This document shows positions 1-12,984 of a stretch of 64,000 bases of DNA, piece after piece; position 1 is the first letter of the stretch; the number at the start of each line of letters is the position of its first letter. The stretch is taken from assembly GCA_948146395.1 (NCBI GenBank), contig OX411552.1, positions 10,559,686 to 10,623,685 of the forward strand, written 5' to 3'. The stretch is from Fragum whitleyi (taxonomy: Eukaryota; Mollusca; Bivalvia; Cardiida; Cardiidae). The notes under the pieces were generated by a model. It saw nothing but the letters and a program-made list of their open reading frames with translations, was not told where the DNA came from and made no database searches. Position numbers and translations under genes: made by a program.

Positions 1-147
1 TACGAGGAATGGTTATCGATCTGGGATCTTTCATTTGCCCACACACCGGACAAGTGCAGATTTCTGTCCGTTGAAGGCAATGCTATTTTTGGACTGGTCA
101 CATCCGATCACAAACTTAGCGCGATTACTTGTTCAATTCCATTATGA
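1..147 (+). CDS. 3' terminal coding exon of an unidentified gene (partial)
   Basis: Frame 1 is open from the window edge for 48 codons and stops at TGA 145-147. The peptide begins YEEWLSIWDLSFAHTP and ends LSAITCSIPL. Base composition is visibly richer in G+C than the flanking sequence, codon use looks ordinary, and a canonical AATAAA lies 50 bases past the stop. Together these suggest the end of a real + strand gene rather than a chance open frame. The alternating hydrophobic pattern and short loops (WDLSF, CRFLSVEGNAIFGLVTSD) would suit a last blade of a beta-propeller such as a WD-repeat protein, but that is only an impression. No splice acceptor is inside the window, so the exon starts upstream. 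I do not recognise the protein and assign no function. Confidence 0.6.
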   Translation, partial: YEEWLSIWDLSFAHTPDKCRFLSVEGNAIFGLVTSDHKLSAITCSIPL

Positions 148-197
148 AGACTCGAGAGGGATCTAAGTTGTAAGAATCTGCATTATAACCGAGGTAA

Positions 198-203
198 AAT
201 AAA
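198..203 (+). promoter_or_regulatory. Putative poly(A) signal AATAAA
   Basis: A canonical AATAAA lies 50 bases after the stop codon at 145-147, a normal distance for a short 3' UTR. The hexamer is common by chance in AT-rich DNA; its position is the support. Confidence 0.45.
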
Positions 204-1733
204 TAAGTTTATACCAACTAAAAACTTACAGGGGTGAATTATACTGAAAATTTACGGGATGTAGGAAGGAGGCATTTTGCTTAAATATTCAATGCACTAA
301 CGGATGAGTGATGCGAAAAGGTGCAGACTAGCTGCTATAGCATAGCTCTTTCGGATAGTTGACGGATAGTCTCCCCATCCGTTTATTAGAGAGAAGGCTA
401 TGCCAACGCAGCTAAAGTCAATCCACACTACAAATCAAAATGTCTTCTTTTGCTAGTTTGAATTTAATATTATGAACTTAATATTTCACTAATTTCTTTT
501 ACCATAAATATATTTGTTCAACATGTATCTATTTTGCGTTAAAGGAATGTTTCGAAAAACAATATATCAAGGACAAAACTAAAGAATGCTATCTGGTTGT
601 TGGAGAATCTTCATAAAGGCAATTCAAACGATTTGTGCAAAACAATTATAATGGCAATCATAAATTAAGGGTTTTACATCCTTTTTGCCATCAGCTAGCG
701 AGATACTTGTCCGTAATCTGAGGTGTGAAAGAGCGTCCCGTTTATCATTTTTCCACTAAGGTACCGTTAACAGCATTATTACAATCATTATAGCATTCCA
801 GAACGATAACAACCCAACAAATCATTCAAAGTACAATACCTCAACTCGCCTGGAAATGTTACGCAACAAGTGGATAATAAGTTAGTTCCACTTATTGCAA
901 TTTTTTATCTGACCTACGATTTATTTCATCAAGGTCACAGAGCGCAAGAATAAATCGAAAAGTCAGCGAAAACCAATTGTAAGTGCCTATAAATATATAG
1001 GCACTTACAATAGTTTTGCGCTGACCCCTAGAAATACTTGATAAAAAAGGTAACTTTCCAAGCCAGACACCGTAATTGCTCGACCTGTTTACGACCAACA
1101 ACCTTGTTATGGTGATTAATTTACGGTCCCAACTTTCCCATACTTGTAATAAGTCCCGCTAATGAAATACTTGGTAGACATTCATTAATCCATTATAGCT
1201 TCAATGTTTGTATAATAAGATAGTTCAGTATCAAAAATCGGTAAAATATCATTTTTTTGCGTGAAAAGATCTTTGATTAATTGAACGCTCTCTTTATCAA
1301 TTTTCTTTACAGAAATAGAGATTTGAAAACATTTAACTCTTTTTCAATCCATCCTATCAAAGATGCATTCAAAGAAGTTTGAAAAGAGATTTTTACAACA
1401 ATATGATGAGGTATTGTTGTTTCAATTAAAAGGGACGTTCAGTATCAACATATCATCGAATTTATTTTAATCTGCCATCATTCAAGCATAGTTTTAAAGT
1501 TCATGCACACCGTTGGCTTTAAGTGTAAGCTTCTTCTTAATAAAGTTTAGGTTGTCGTAATAGACATGTGTCACCAAAACTGCGACACTCTTTCACTTGT
1601 AAGAAAAATCCTGTAATCTTTTACTCAAGAAGGACAATGGTTTATTATACTAAAGCCAAACTTATGCAAATTTGTATGGTCGTAAGGGGGAACAATATTC
1701 TGACAAGTTGCATGAACACGGAATGAATTGAAC
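204..1733. other. Gene-free AT-rich stretch
   Basis: No coding exon or recognised repeat was seen here except the perfect palindrome at 976-1011. The minus-strand frame over 892-1101 has no recognisable domain. Confidence 0.5.
976..1011. repeat. Perfect 36 bp palindrome
   Basis: Two 16-base arms (ATTGTAAGTGCCTATA and its exact complement) flank a four-base AATA loop. The arms have no mismatch. The sequence could be a hairpin core of a decayed foldback element; nothing repeat-like was seen around it. Confidence 0.8.
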
Positions 1734-1735
1734 TA

Positions 1736-2007
1736 CAGTAAACAACATCGTGAAATTTACAAGGTCAATAATTATTTAGGAATGAAATTGAATGAGTGTG
1801 AGGAGTGAGTTTTGAGTGAATTTAATGGTGGGTAACCCTATGTCGCAAATTTTGTTCAGAATGAACAAAATTAGTGATATTGATAATCGTTTTGAATGGT
1901 TTTGAATGGTTTGAGTGAGTGTTTGGAATGAATAATTTGAGCGCTGAGTCATCAATTTAGAATGGTTTTGATTGAGGTAAATGTCAATTTCACAATGCAA
2001 CTAACTG
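1736..2007 (-). mobile_element. Family A MITE, internally deleted copy
   Basis: Starts TA-CAGTAAACAACATCGTG and ends CTAACTG-TA, so both termini and the TA target site are visible. It keeps the GTGTGAGGAGTGAG block, the central GTTCAGAATGAAC hairpin and the GAATGAATAA/GAGCGCTGAG block. It is only 272 bp because about 160 bp between the hairpin and the GAATGG block are missing. Confidence 0.85.
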
Positions 2008-2325
2008 TAACCCCTTAAAGCACACTCAGGGAGAATGTATGAATAGTCATTGCTACTAAAATGAATCTTATTTTACAAACCTAAAACAAGTTTTAGATTA
2101 GACAAAAACAAAACAGTGTTCTGTGCACAGGTTTATCCTTATCAATGCCTTACGTAATGATTAGATAAATGGACAGTTTTTGCTAATTAACTAGAAAGAG
2201 TAAATTCCAGAAATTCTCAGGAATTCCCAAAAGTAGAACAATGTTACATTAAAGAGGTCACGACAATAGCGTATGTTTATTAGCACTGAAGTGAGAATCA
2301 TTATGATTTTCAAATAAAATTATCT

Positions 2326-2579
2326 GGGTAGAAAACCTTTAAGATTTCCACGTAACCTGTAGATGGATCGTGTGTATCGAGAACAATATATTACTGTCTT
2401 AAAATATCAAGGTTATCTGGTCGAGGTTCGGAGAATTTATCATGACGAGGCAGGGTAGAATACTTTTTCGATTTCCACGTAACCTGTAGATAGATCATAT
2501 TTATAGAGAAGAACATGTTAGTGTCTTAAAATATCAATGTTATCTGGTTGAGGTTGGAAGAATCTATCATGACGAGGCT
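2326..2579. repeat. Two tandem 127 bp units
   Basis: Unit 1 (2326-2452) and unit 2 (2453-2579) both start GGGTAGAA, share ATTTCCACGTAACCTGTAGA, contain a TCTTAAAATATCAA-GTTATCTGGT core and end ATCATGACGAGGC. They differ at roughly one base in seven. The second unit runs into an inverted partner at 2580-2665. Confidence 0.8.
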
Positions 2580-2665
2580 TTGAGGTTTTGCCGAGTCATG
2601 GTAATATTTCGCAGCAGAGACCTGATGACATTGATGTTTTTAAGACACTTTCATGTTATTCTATT
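2520..2665. mobile_element. Foldback element, copy 1 (TTAGTGTCTTAAAAT ends)
   Basis: TTAGTGTCTTAAAATATCAA on the left is answered by the complement TTGATGTTTTTAAGACAC on the right, around a GACGAGGCTTTG...GCCGAGTC centre. A second copy with the same arms and centre lies at 49165-49300, which shows it is a dispersed element. Confidence 0.65.
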
Positions 2666-2884
2666 TATCATGCAATCATTTTTCATTTTTCTAAAAAGAG
2701 ACTGTTTGATATCATGTCATGTTATGAGTCAGGTGATATCATTCATTGCATAATAAAGGTCATTACTTTTCTTTTTAAAATGAAATCCCTGGATTAACTT
2801 AACTGTATCCATTTTCTTGTTCAATAACTTTATAATATGATATACTATAAAATTGTGAAATATCCATTTCAAATATACTTGATA

Positions 2885-3030
2885 AAACATTGGTGTTTTA
2901 ATACTGTGGGAAGAACTATGAAAGCGAGCTCAAAGCTTATATGTTAACACATTTACGATATCGTCAAAATGACGTCGTAATGCATGCAATGATATTATTT
3001 TCAAACGCCAGATCATATCATGATTTGATT
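2885..3030 (+). repeat. Fragment of the 42.3 kb foldback family
   Basis: The order GTGTTTTAATACTG, GAGCTCAAA, CGTCAAAATGACGTCGTAATG, then TTTCAAACG resembles the left half of the element at 42300-42715 (GTGTTATTACACTA, GAGCTCAAAA, CAAAAATGACGTCATAATG, TTTTAAACGG). Similarity is partial. Confidence 0.45.
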
Positions 3031-3589
3031 AATTTTACAAATTAAATCGATTATTAGAAAAATTTTGCCCTATTACAAATGATAAATTCTGTATTCGTTT
3101 TTGGTCTGTTAACTTTTTTTCTTTATTCACTATAATGACCAGCTAGATATTAAGGCGTTTCGTGATAACATGGAATGCATTTCGCAGAATGGACGGAAAA
3201 AAGTAAATATACAGTTAGATTCAAAAGAAAAATGAACTATACAGTAGATTCAAACACTTTCTGAAACACGTGTTGTAAAGTAAACAAAGATTTGAAACAA
3301 GACAACTTTTTTTCAGGAATTGCATTTGTACTGCAAACTGAACTACGTTGTTAAAGAAAGCTGTTTACATTTGCTCTTGCTAATGTTTTTATTTCAATGT
3401 CTCTGAGTGTTTAATCACTTCCCTCGAATTTTCCTTCAATTGTGCCTGTGAATGCTTAAACAAGATCATGTACATGTACTTATGAAGTCTTGCACCCGCA
3501 TTATCACCTCGCATGCTAAGGCGAACATCTTATATTAAACATGCAAGAATCAAAGTGTTGCCTTTAAATAAATATGTTTAACGAATATT

Positions 3590-4750
<1,161 letters not shown>

Positions 4751-5129
4751 TAGCACTCCTTTCATTCATTCCAAACACTCACTCAAACCATTCAAAAACG
4801 CTCCAAACTTACTGAAAAAGATAGAATCAACAATGTCATTCAAATGAATAATGCTAGAAATGAATAGCAATTTGACAGACATTATTCAAATTGTAAGTTC
4901 TTGAAAAAATATGAAACTATTTATAGAACTAGTATGCATATTTTATGTAAGGGAGGTATGTAAGGTAGGTTATAAATATCGCTATTTTGTTCATCGCGAA
5001 CAAAATTTGCGATATTTGATTCCCCCCCTCATTATACTCACTCAAAACTCGCTCCACACGCTCATTCAATTTCGTTCCTAAATCATTCCGAAATGATTCA
5101 CCATGTCAATTTCACGATGTTGTTTACTG
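4751..5129 (+). mobile_element. Family A MITE, left end missing
   Basis: It begins inside the element at GCACTCCTTTCATTCATTCC, continues through CACTCACTCAAACC, the GTTCATCGCGAAC hairpin and CGCTCCACACGCTC, and ends with an intact GTCAATTTCACGATG-TTGTTTACTG-TA terminus. The first 50 or so bases, including the left TIR, are absent. Confidence 0.85.
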
Positions 5130-5131
5130 TA

Positions 5132-6050
5132 GGACATCTTTATTTTCTTCTATCATTGAATATTCTGATATTGTTTAATCATGCAGAGCATGCCTTCTAG
5201 CACCTGGCTTGAAGCGGTAAGACCCTTTAATAATGTAAACTTTCTCGACGATTGGAAACACATAAAAACAGTGATGCTAATAAACCCAGGGTTCTTATCT
5301 CGTTAAGACAAGGTCGAGAAGATAATTAACTCGTTTATTGAAGATACAGAACAGTAAAGTTAACCGTGGCAAAAAGTATGTAAGATGTGAAATGTATTTT
5401 AAGGTATCGAAATAAATACTAGATTGAACAATTAAGATCAGTCCTAAGTATACTACAAGAAAACTTTTTTTTTATTCGAACAAATGAATATCATACAAAT
5501 AAGGGTCATTCTTCTCATAATTATTTAATAAAAATACTAGTAAATTCACATGGCAATTAAAGAAAAAAAACGTCTTGAGACACGAATACTAATGGTAATT
5601 AACTTTCTTACAGTATAAATAGAAATAAGTAAACTAAATATTTTTGAGATAGTAGGTTAAGTGATGTGCAACAATTTTGGGTGGTTTTAAAAGGCTTCAA
5701 CATACATGTATTATTAGCTATATTTACTACATCGAATTTTCCTTTTAAGTTCCTGTACAATAAGCAAAAATACCGGTTAAAATTAAGACAATCATCGAAG
5801 CCATATTTTCCTGTTAATAAAGTAGAAACTGTGTAATGTACAATTTTAAACCGGTCCGATTACGGCGTGTTACGTATGACGTCAAGACACTTCGTGATCG
5901 CCGAACTTTACCTTTAAGCATTGGTATGAAGAATATGTTGTTAGCAGCTTCCGCTAGCAAATCTAATGGTTTCAAAATGATACGAAGTAACCCAAGAAAT
6001 CCCGATGCGGCTCAGATTCAAAATTATGCATCACTGCCTATCTTTAAAAC
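5132..6050. other. Gene-free stretch
   Basis: AT-rich with no exon seen. It contains a TGACGTCA octamer at 5877-5884. The + frame from 5836 runs into the repeat at 6066-6290 and is not a gene. Confidence 0.45.
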
Positions 6051-6065
6051 TGGATGTAAGATTAT

Positions 6066-6290
6066 AAATGAGCCAGTGCGTGACATTTCCAACTATTTCA
6101 TATGTGCGCATAGCAAAGTCTCTGGCCAGCCCATGGATCCACATAGGCTGACCAGAGTCTTCATTATACGCTCTGGAGAAAGACAAGGTCCTAATCCCTC
6201 TGCAAGCTGTCAGAGAATATTCTTGTTGAATTGTGAGACTGTCCAGATTGCTGAAAGTCTGATTAAGAGACGCATCTGAAGTTGTTCGAA
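6066..6290 (+). repeat. Dispersed repeat with CTGGCCAGCC/CTGACCAGA core, copy 1
   Basis: The string of GTGCGTGACATTTCC, TGTGCGCATAGCAAAG, CTGGCCAGCC, a CTGACCAGAGTCTTC complement and AGAAAGACAAGGTCC recurs in the same order at 22222-22356 and 29836-29965, and in opposite orientation at 47552-47665. The GGCCAGCC...GGCTGACC core is palindromic. No gene is implied by the frames that cross it. Confidence 0.65.
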
Positions 6291-6664
6291 CATCATAAGA
6301 TTCAGTACGACTTGACCGACAATCTATAAATGGTATCACAATGAACTGTCACATTTATCACAGTATTTCGTATTAAGGGACCATTCCCATGAACGACCGC
6401 TTTTTGGTGGTCCCTTAAGTGGTCGCTTAACACAAGTTCTACTGTACTTCTTATATATTAAGTATTGATGTTTTTCCATAGCAAAACCACCGATTTTTTT
6501 ACAAAGTAAAATGAGGACCGGTTTAAATACCTGTTCCTAAAAACGAGGGGCGAGATTAATTATTTCACATACGTGCACTTAGATATGAGTAATTATCACG
6601 ATTGCATTCATTCGCCTAGTCTCAGCAGGATAATTAAACCTGGACAGCACAAAATGCAATTGAC

Positions 6665-6925
6665 AACTTGGTGATATATCTCTCATTGAATGAAAAACAA
6701 AGGCTATATTTTAGAGAGTGGCGGAGATTTTTTGTTTCTAAAATGGTAAATTTATTAATCTTTCACGACAAAACAACAATTGTTCCATTTTCATTATGCA
6801 AAATAAGACGAAATATTCAAAATTTAGAACAAATTCTCGTAGAGGGAGTCGTTTTACATGTGGTTGGTAGGCGACTTCATGACGTCATTTGTTTACTGGG
6901 CTTAGATAACGTGGAATATGATCAA
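6665..6925. repeat. Decayed relative of the 11.2 kb foldback family
   Basis: CTCATTGAATGAAAAACAAAGGCTATATTTT resembles the left hairpin arm of the elements at 11153 and 12985. It is followed by a GACTTCATGACGTCA region like their right flanks. The right hairpin arm is not clear, so this is a degraded or partial copy. Confidence 0.4.
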
Positions 6926-7184
6926 ATGAACGAAAGCATGCTATGAATTTTAGTAATTTCAGTAGTTTTGCGGCTAGATCATGAAGCGATAATCTGCCCT
7001 TATTCTCGATAATTCATCGAGTATTGAAGAATTTTGTTATTATTTGATGACCGATAAAACCGATTTCAGAAAAAAATGAAAAGAGTCGTTTGGGACGTCA
7101 AATCATCAATATTGTAACAGACTCATAATATAAACTGATATCATGTAAAGATGATTTTACTTATTAATACTTATTAATAACATA

Positions 7185-7621
7185 CAGTTAACAACATCGT
7201 GAATTTGACAAGCTGAATGATATTGGAATGATTTTTGAATGAAATTGAATGAAGTGTTTGGAGCCAGATATGAGGAATTTAATGGGAGTCAATCCAATAT
7301 CGATAATTTTGTTCAAGATAACAAAATTATCGATATTGATTACCTCCCTTTAATAAAAAATGCATACAAGTTCTATTGATACTTTCCTAATTTGTTAAAG
7401 CACATATGAGACGTTAACAATTTTAATTATGTTAGTGAAATCGCCATTTTTCTCTATCAAAATTTATTTTGAATGACGTTATTCATTCTATATTTTTCGA
7501 AAGGTTTGAGCTTTTTTGAAAGGTTTTAGTGAGTATTTGGAATGAATGAATGGAGCGCTGAGTGAGTGATTTAGAATGGTTTTGAATGAGTTGACTGTCA
7601 ATTTCACGATGTAAATAATTG
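7185..7621 (-). mobile_element. Family A MITE, full length
   Basis: TA-CAGTTAACAACATCGTG opens the copy. A GTTCAAGATAAC hairpin flanked by GGGAGTCAATCC/GATTACCTCCC forms the centre. GAATGAATGGAGCGCTGAG and GTCAATTTCACGATG precede the worn end AATAATTG-TA. Length 437 bp. Confidence 0.9.
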
Positions 7622-7623
7622 TA

Positions 7624-9517
7624 TGAAGAATGTTAATTCTAGCTTCAGAAAAATCGTCGTAGTGCAAAAACTTTCGGCTATAATCATCCTGCATCAAGGG
7701 TGAAACTCTCATTACGCATATGCAAATGCGTAGTAGAAATAAATCCTATTTCGAAAAATGTCGTTGATGAATGATCATTACATCGAAACTACAACTTATT
7801 CAAACAGTACTTACGATATTTTTATTATTAACCAACGCTCAGACCATAGAGAAGGGGAACGGACGAAGGACATTCATCTTTTGTCGTAATCCACAGATAG
7901 CCTTTATTCTATATATTCTATGTTGGTCGCCTTCTGGGTGCGTATAAATGTCAAAATCCAAGTTACGCCTATGTGTACTGGTAGTAGAGGTATGTAATGA
8001 TACGTTTGCACAGTACCAAAGTGGGTTCAATTAAGTGTTTAGTACATTCATTTAGAGACAATTTGGACGAGACGACAGGATTTCGCTTACCCGCTGGACA
8101 CATAGAAAAATATCTTCCTTTATCGTACATCTAAATGAATGAATATAAACGAGTGCACGGACAAATTATCAGAGGAAGGTAAGACACGACTGTTCTTTCA
8201 ACTCTTATATCTTTTATGCAAATTTTCAAAGGATTTATTCCCTTGAGCACGCTTGCGTCTTTGATTCTTACGCATTCACTCACAGTGATAATGTTGACTA
8301 CATGTTTGTATGTCTCGATGCACTCCTCGAGTAATGTTTTTATTACCCTTTCATCAGACTGCACATACTATTTATTACCCTCTGGCAAATACAAGTATTT
8401 TTGACGCCATGCTTTGTGGACAAAAAGCTTTTAATACTTGTTTAAAGCACTTCATTCCCCATACTGCAGCTTTAAACATCTAAAAAGAAGTCAAGCATTT
8501 GTTTTCTTCACATTTACAAGTTCTACGATATAAGATTTTATTACCTTTTATGAAACTAATTAATTCATAAAAAAATCAAAATAGTTTATCTTTACTTTGT
8601 AAGATTTTTGAAAGACTGTTTGAAATGGCAATCTTACTTTTTCATGGTGTTGAGGGCTTCTTTCCTTGTGGGTTTTGGAGCTCTAACAAATTATTGCACT
8701 TCACCGAAATCAAATCTTACTCAGCTAGGACCTTTAATACAGATAATTATTTTATTTGAATTTTAGAATTTAATGTTATGGGGCTCATTTGATTTGATTT
8801 CAATTCAACTGTCATACTAATGTTTGATCCAAACGGTTTACACGTGTTTAATGCAAACATATATATAAAAATATTTTATTTCAATAACTGTTATCCAAAT
8901 TGTAATATCATCTTTTATTTTCTCATTATATAAAGCTCATGTTTACACAGGCTTGCTGTCCGAGTATTAATTCAAATCCTAAGGCACAAATCGACTTCCA
9001 AAAGCTTAAAAATCTGAATTACCCACAAGAGTATAATAACGTACGATTATTGAGTACTTTTATATAGCACAGATAACGCTCTTTACAGTCCGTTCAAGAT
9101 AGATTTCTAGTTAAGCCATTCTCACGATATTTTGCGATAAGATTTTGTAGAAACAGAACTCGTTTACAGACAAAATGAACGTCTAGCGTTTAAACAGTTG
9201 CAATTAGTTTTGATTCTTGCAAATATTTCTTTGAGGTTTCCCATTTGTTGGCATTATATAAAGGTATATTTGAATAGTAAGCAAGAAATTCCATTAAGAA
9301 CCGTTATCAGTGCAAAAAAGACTAAACATGAAAGGCAAAAACTCTTTTGATAAACCTGTACTATATGATATGTAATGACATTCACAGATTTCCATCATAC
9401 TCTCTCGGGTAGGTTCCCTTGATATATTTTTTTCTTTTCTTTTTCTTTTTTTTTTTTAAGTGTGTGGAATTTATCTACATGGCAATTAAATTCTTCATAC
9501 ATTGTAACTACATGGTG
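7624..9517. other. Gene-free stretch
   Basis: No exon, RNA gene or repeat was recognised. A poly-T-rich patch lies near 9428-9459. Overlapping open frames at 8131-8404 on both strands have no recognisable content. Confidence 0.45.
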
Positions 9518-10716
9518 AACTCGAGATCCTTCGGCGAGTCTACGGAATAGAACTCGGGAATAATGAGGGCGCAGACATGAAAGCGCGTCATATCGCGCGT
9601 AGGTTTATATGACGTCACAAACATGACTAAGATGACGTTGCGAAAAACAAATCGAAGAAAGATAAATTAGGCATATTATAATGGTGATAAAATACTGCGT
9701 TTTGTCATCAAATTAAAATATGCATAAAAGATAACCACATACAATCGGAAAGGATTAACAAGGTGTGTTTTTCGTCAAGCGTATTAAATAACCGAAGTAC
9801 CCCCAGAAGCCGAATTATCTAAAAAGTAACCAAGATTACTACACTTAAGTCCAAGGTACTTTCCAGTTTACGGAGAAGTCCGAGCGGTGTTCCAAATGTA
9901 CATGATGTTCACAAGTCGGAACTTCAGTCGACCTTTTCCGTAAACTGGAAAGTGCCCCGGACGTCCCTGTTGAAATTCGTGTCAATTTTAGGTAGTTCAC
10001 TTTCGTTAATACGCTAATCGTTAATTCGCGAAGAAATCTCTTAAATTTTTTCCGATCGTTTTTGGAGATCTCTTCGGCATATAATGATTTAAACAAAAAT
10101 CACTTTTTTGTTGTTGTTGATAAATTGATTTAATGGAGTTTGTTATTGAATTGATACATGTCACGTTTGAATCTTTCGTTGATTTTGATTTTTACTAAAC
10201 GGGGAAAAAACAAATTATAGATTCAAAAATCCCTCTGATAGCGAATAGTTTCGACAATGATCAGCATGAGCTCAAGACCTACCATTGCCGGTACCTTACG
10301 CACTTTCCAGATCATTCGGAACATCGCTCGGACTTTTCCGTAAACTGAAAAGCACCTCGGACGTAAGTGTAGTAATTTTGGGTCGTATTTTAGGTAATTC
10401 GGCTTCTGTTGGTACTTCGGTCATTTAATACGCTTGAAGAAAATGACATTTTTTTAATTCTTTCCGAATGTGTATAGAGATATTTTGGGTATATTATAAT
10501 TTGATGACAAAAACGCAGTAATACACTGCGTTTTGTCATTAAATTATAATATTCCCTCTTATATTTTTACTTTGATTTGCTTCTATGCAACGTCATCCTT
10601 AGCGGGATCGTTGATGATTATGACGTCATATAAACCCACGCGAAAAATGACGCGCTTTAATGGCTGCGCCCGTATTATTCTCGAGATTTATTCCGTAGAA
10701 TCACCGAGGGTTCCCG
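9518..10716. mobile_element. Long foldback element, arms about 400 bp
   Basis: The left arm (about 9518-9905) and right arm (about 10305-10716) are diverged reverse complements along their whole length. Paired blocks are CTACGGAATAGAACTCG, GAAAGCGCGTCAT, TATATGACGTCA, ACTGCGTTTTGTCAT, AGCGTATTAAATAACCGAAG, CCAGTTTACGGA and GTCCGAGCGGTGTTCC. The roughly 400 bp spacer repeats the TTTTCCGTAAACTGGAAAG block once more. No transposase frame is inside. The inner module CATTCGGAACATCGCTCGG is also the terminus of the elements at 32537 and 43072, so these families share parts. Confidence 0.8.
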
Positions 10717-11152
10717 ATTGTTCCCAGATGGCTCATTTTCAACGGACACGTCACTAATATGTAACATAAATATTTTGGGCGTCATAGATGACAAATGGTT
10801 CCCTTCAACTTGATTATACAAACCGTAATAAATTCATGATACGAGGTACCAGACCTTCCACAAGGATATGTCGACATCTTTATTGAACATATTATAGATT
10901 ATAAAGAGATGAAACAGGCTTCTTTTATATACTTTACCTTCTGGCCATAAATTAATGATTGAAATTACGCTTAACGTTATAAAACGACGAAACTAACAGC
11001 GTTAAAATTGATAGGAATAAATGTAACAGGGAAAAGATGATAATAAAATAGGTTTAAACTAAATAAAGATACTTGAAAAATCTTATTTCTTTTTTATGAA
11101 GATTACTCGTTTAACAAAATCTTCTTCTTGGTCACTTTTTTGATAAAATAGA
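10717..11152. other. Gene-free stretch
   Basis: No coding exon or repeat was recognised in this AT-rich sequence. Confidence 0.4.
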
Positions 11153-11460
11153 GGATAATCGTTTGTTTCAGTGTAAGATCGATTTATATTTCATTGAGTG
11201 AACATCAAAAGCTATATTTTCACGAGTGGCAGAGCCACGAGTGAAAATACAGCTTATGTTGTTCACGAAATGAAATATCAATCGATCTTACACGAAAACA
11301 AACGATTATTCTATTTCTTAAATGCAAAAAAGAGACAAAATGAGACATTTCTAGGAAATTTTTTCGTAAAGCGCGTCATTTCGCGCGTGCTTGCTATGCA
11401 ACGTTCATTGTGACGTCACTTATTTCGCCCCACATAGATGACGTCAGATAGGATGAAATG
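11153..11460 (+). mobile_element. Foldback family B, copy 1
   Basis: The hairpin at 11153-11311 pairs GATAATCGTTTGTTTCAGTG, ATCGATTTATATTTCATTGA and GCTATATTTTCACGAGTGGC with their complements on the right. The centre is GGCAGAGCC. A right flank with GCGCGTCATTTCGCGCG and two TGACGTCA octamers (11411, 11439) follows. Copies recur at 12985-13330 and, inverted, at 39950-40265. Confidence 0.8.
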
Positions 11461-12175
11461 CACAAAAGCAGGGTACAAGTTTTTGATAATTTCACTGCTT
11501 TCGCAGGTGAGATTGTCATGTGATAATCTATCGTTATATCTCGATAAACCACCGAAAAGCATTAAAGAAATTATGCTAAATTTTGCCAAGAGCGTAGTTC
11601 TCTGCTATCAAAGATATAGGCGATATTATGAAAACAAGTTCCTGTGGTCTTGCTTGTGGAAATGTGAATATTTTGGAATCAGCCAAGAATCAAACGCCTA
11701 TCAATAAAAATCTTAATTTTACTCAATTAACTGCTACATCACACACCAGGAGGTTTCTAGCAATCCTTGTTATATCTATCTAGGTTATAGTTTAATGGCG
11801 TGGAAGAAGGCATAGTTAAATTTGACCTGCAAGTAGAAAAAGGCCTCTTTGGTTGCTGAGTTAAACATATTTTTGAACAACAACTAACAAACAAATAGAA
11901 TAAAACATACTCAACCAGGAAAACACATTTCGAAGGCGACTACGTGATAAGGTAGAAAAGTAATTTTTCTTTAAAACAAGATGTGTTTCTTAAACACGAA
12001 TGCCTCATTCCCCGCAACTGCCGTTTTTCAGAACAGTGGTTTGATACATGAATATGGAAGTCCTAAGTTTAAGCAATTTGATTGTGTAAAAGTGCTGCTT
12101 CATACCAAATTTCAACATTAAGTTTTGCAGCAATCAAAAGTTAAACTAATAGTAAATTGATTATGAAATCTATGA
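11461..12175. other. Gene-free stretch
   Basis: No exon recognised. An 89-codon + frame at 11438-11707 overlaps the family B flank and has no domain. Confidence 0.4.
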
Positions 12176-12179
12176 ATGT

Positions 12180-12760
12180 TGTTTACCAATCGAAAGTTAT
12201 GGCAAAAATTTAGGTTTAATTTTTCACTAATTTGACTTTAAAAATGACCTTGACCTCAAAATATGACCTTGAAATTTGTGCCTTGCGAAAGGTCTTGTCC
12301 GAAGCAATCATCATGTGAAATATGAAGGCTCTATCACTTAATATTCAAAAGTTATGGCTAATATTAAAGTTTTCACGTGGAACAATAGTGACCTTGAAAA
12401 ATGACATTGATCTTCACAGACGACCTTGACTTAGATATTTACAGAAAGGTCTTGTTTCACTCTGCGTTCTAAATATATGGCCAATGTAAATTGTTTAATT
12501 TTTCACAAATTTGATCTTGAAAAATGACCTTGACTTTAAAATATGACATTGAGCTGGGTATAAATAGAAAAGTCTTATCCCAAGCCATTATCATGTGAAA
12601 TATGAAGGATCTATCACTTAACATCCAAAGGTTTTTGCCAATGTATTTTTTTCTTTGGGCAAATGGACAAACAGAGTAACAGACAATTAGATAAACAGAC
12701 AGACAAAAAACAATATGCCCTCGATCTATCGATTCATAGTAAACCAATATCATCTGGTCG
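12180..12760 (+). repeat. Degenerate tandem repeat of ATGACCTTGAC units
   Basis: At least two long units, each with CACTAATTTGA, AATGACCTTGAC, AAATATGACCTTGA, AAGGTCTTGTCC, CATCATGTGAAATATGAAGG and CTATCACTTAATATTCAAA, run head to tail. The segment closes with AAACAGACAGACAAAAAACA and AATATGCCCTCGATC. Spacing between equivalent points is roughly 300 bp. I associate this kind of repeat with mollusc intergenic DNA from memory; that is unchecked. Confidence 0.7.
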
Positions 12761-12984
12761 ATCTTTTTTTAGCGTGTCATAGACTAAGGTGACCCCAATG
12801 CGAAAGATGACAAACGACATTGAAAAATATTGAACATCTATTGCATGTATGTATCCTTTAGTAACTACAAAACCTAACACACCTAATAAAAAAAAACCCT
12901 ACCTCTCGTCTAAAATGTCGCTTGAAAATCCCTCAAATTTACAGAACTTCACCCATCCTTCGATGTTGTCTGAAGTTAATATAG

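Noticed and set aside
5836..6279. 147-codon + frame
   Set aside because: It runs through a dispersed repeat with copies at 22222, 29836 and 47552, and the opposite strand is also open there.
11821..11840. MDP1 exon 1 candidate (TTTGACCTG)
   Set aside because: It is followed by CAAG, not by G and a GT donor, and no upstream Met frame fits. Other TTTGAY-YTN sites before 41574 fail in the same way.
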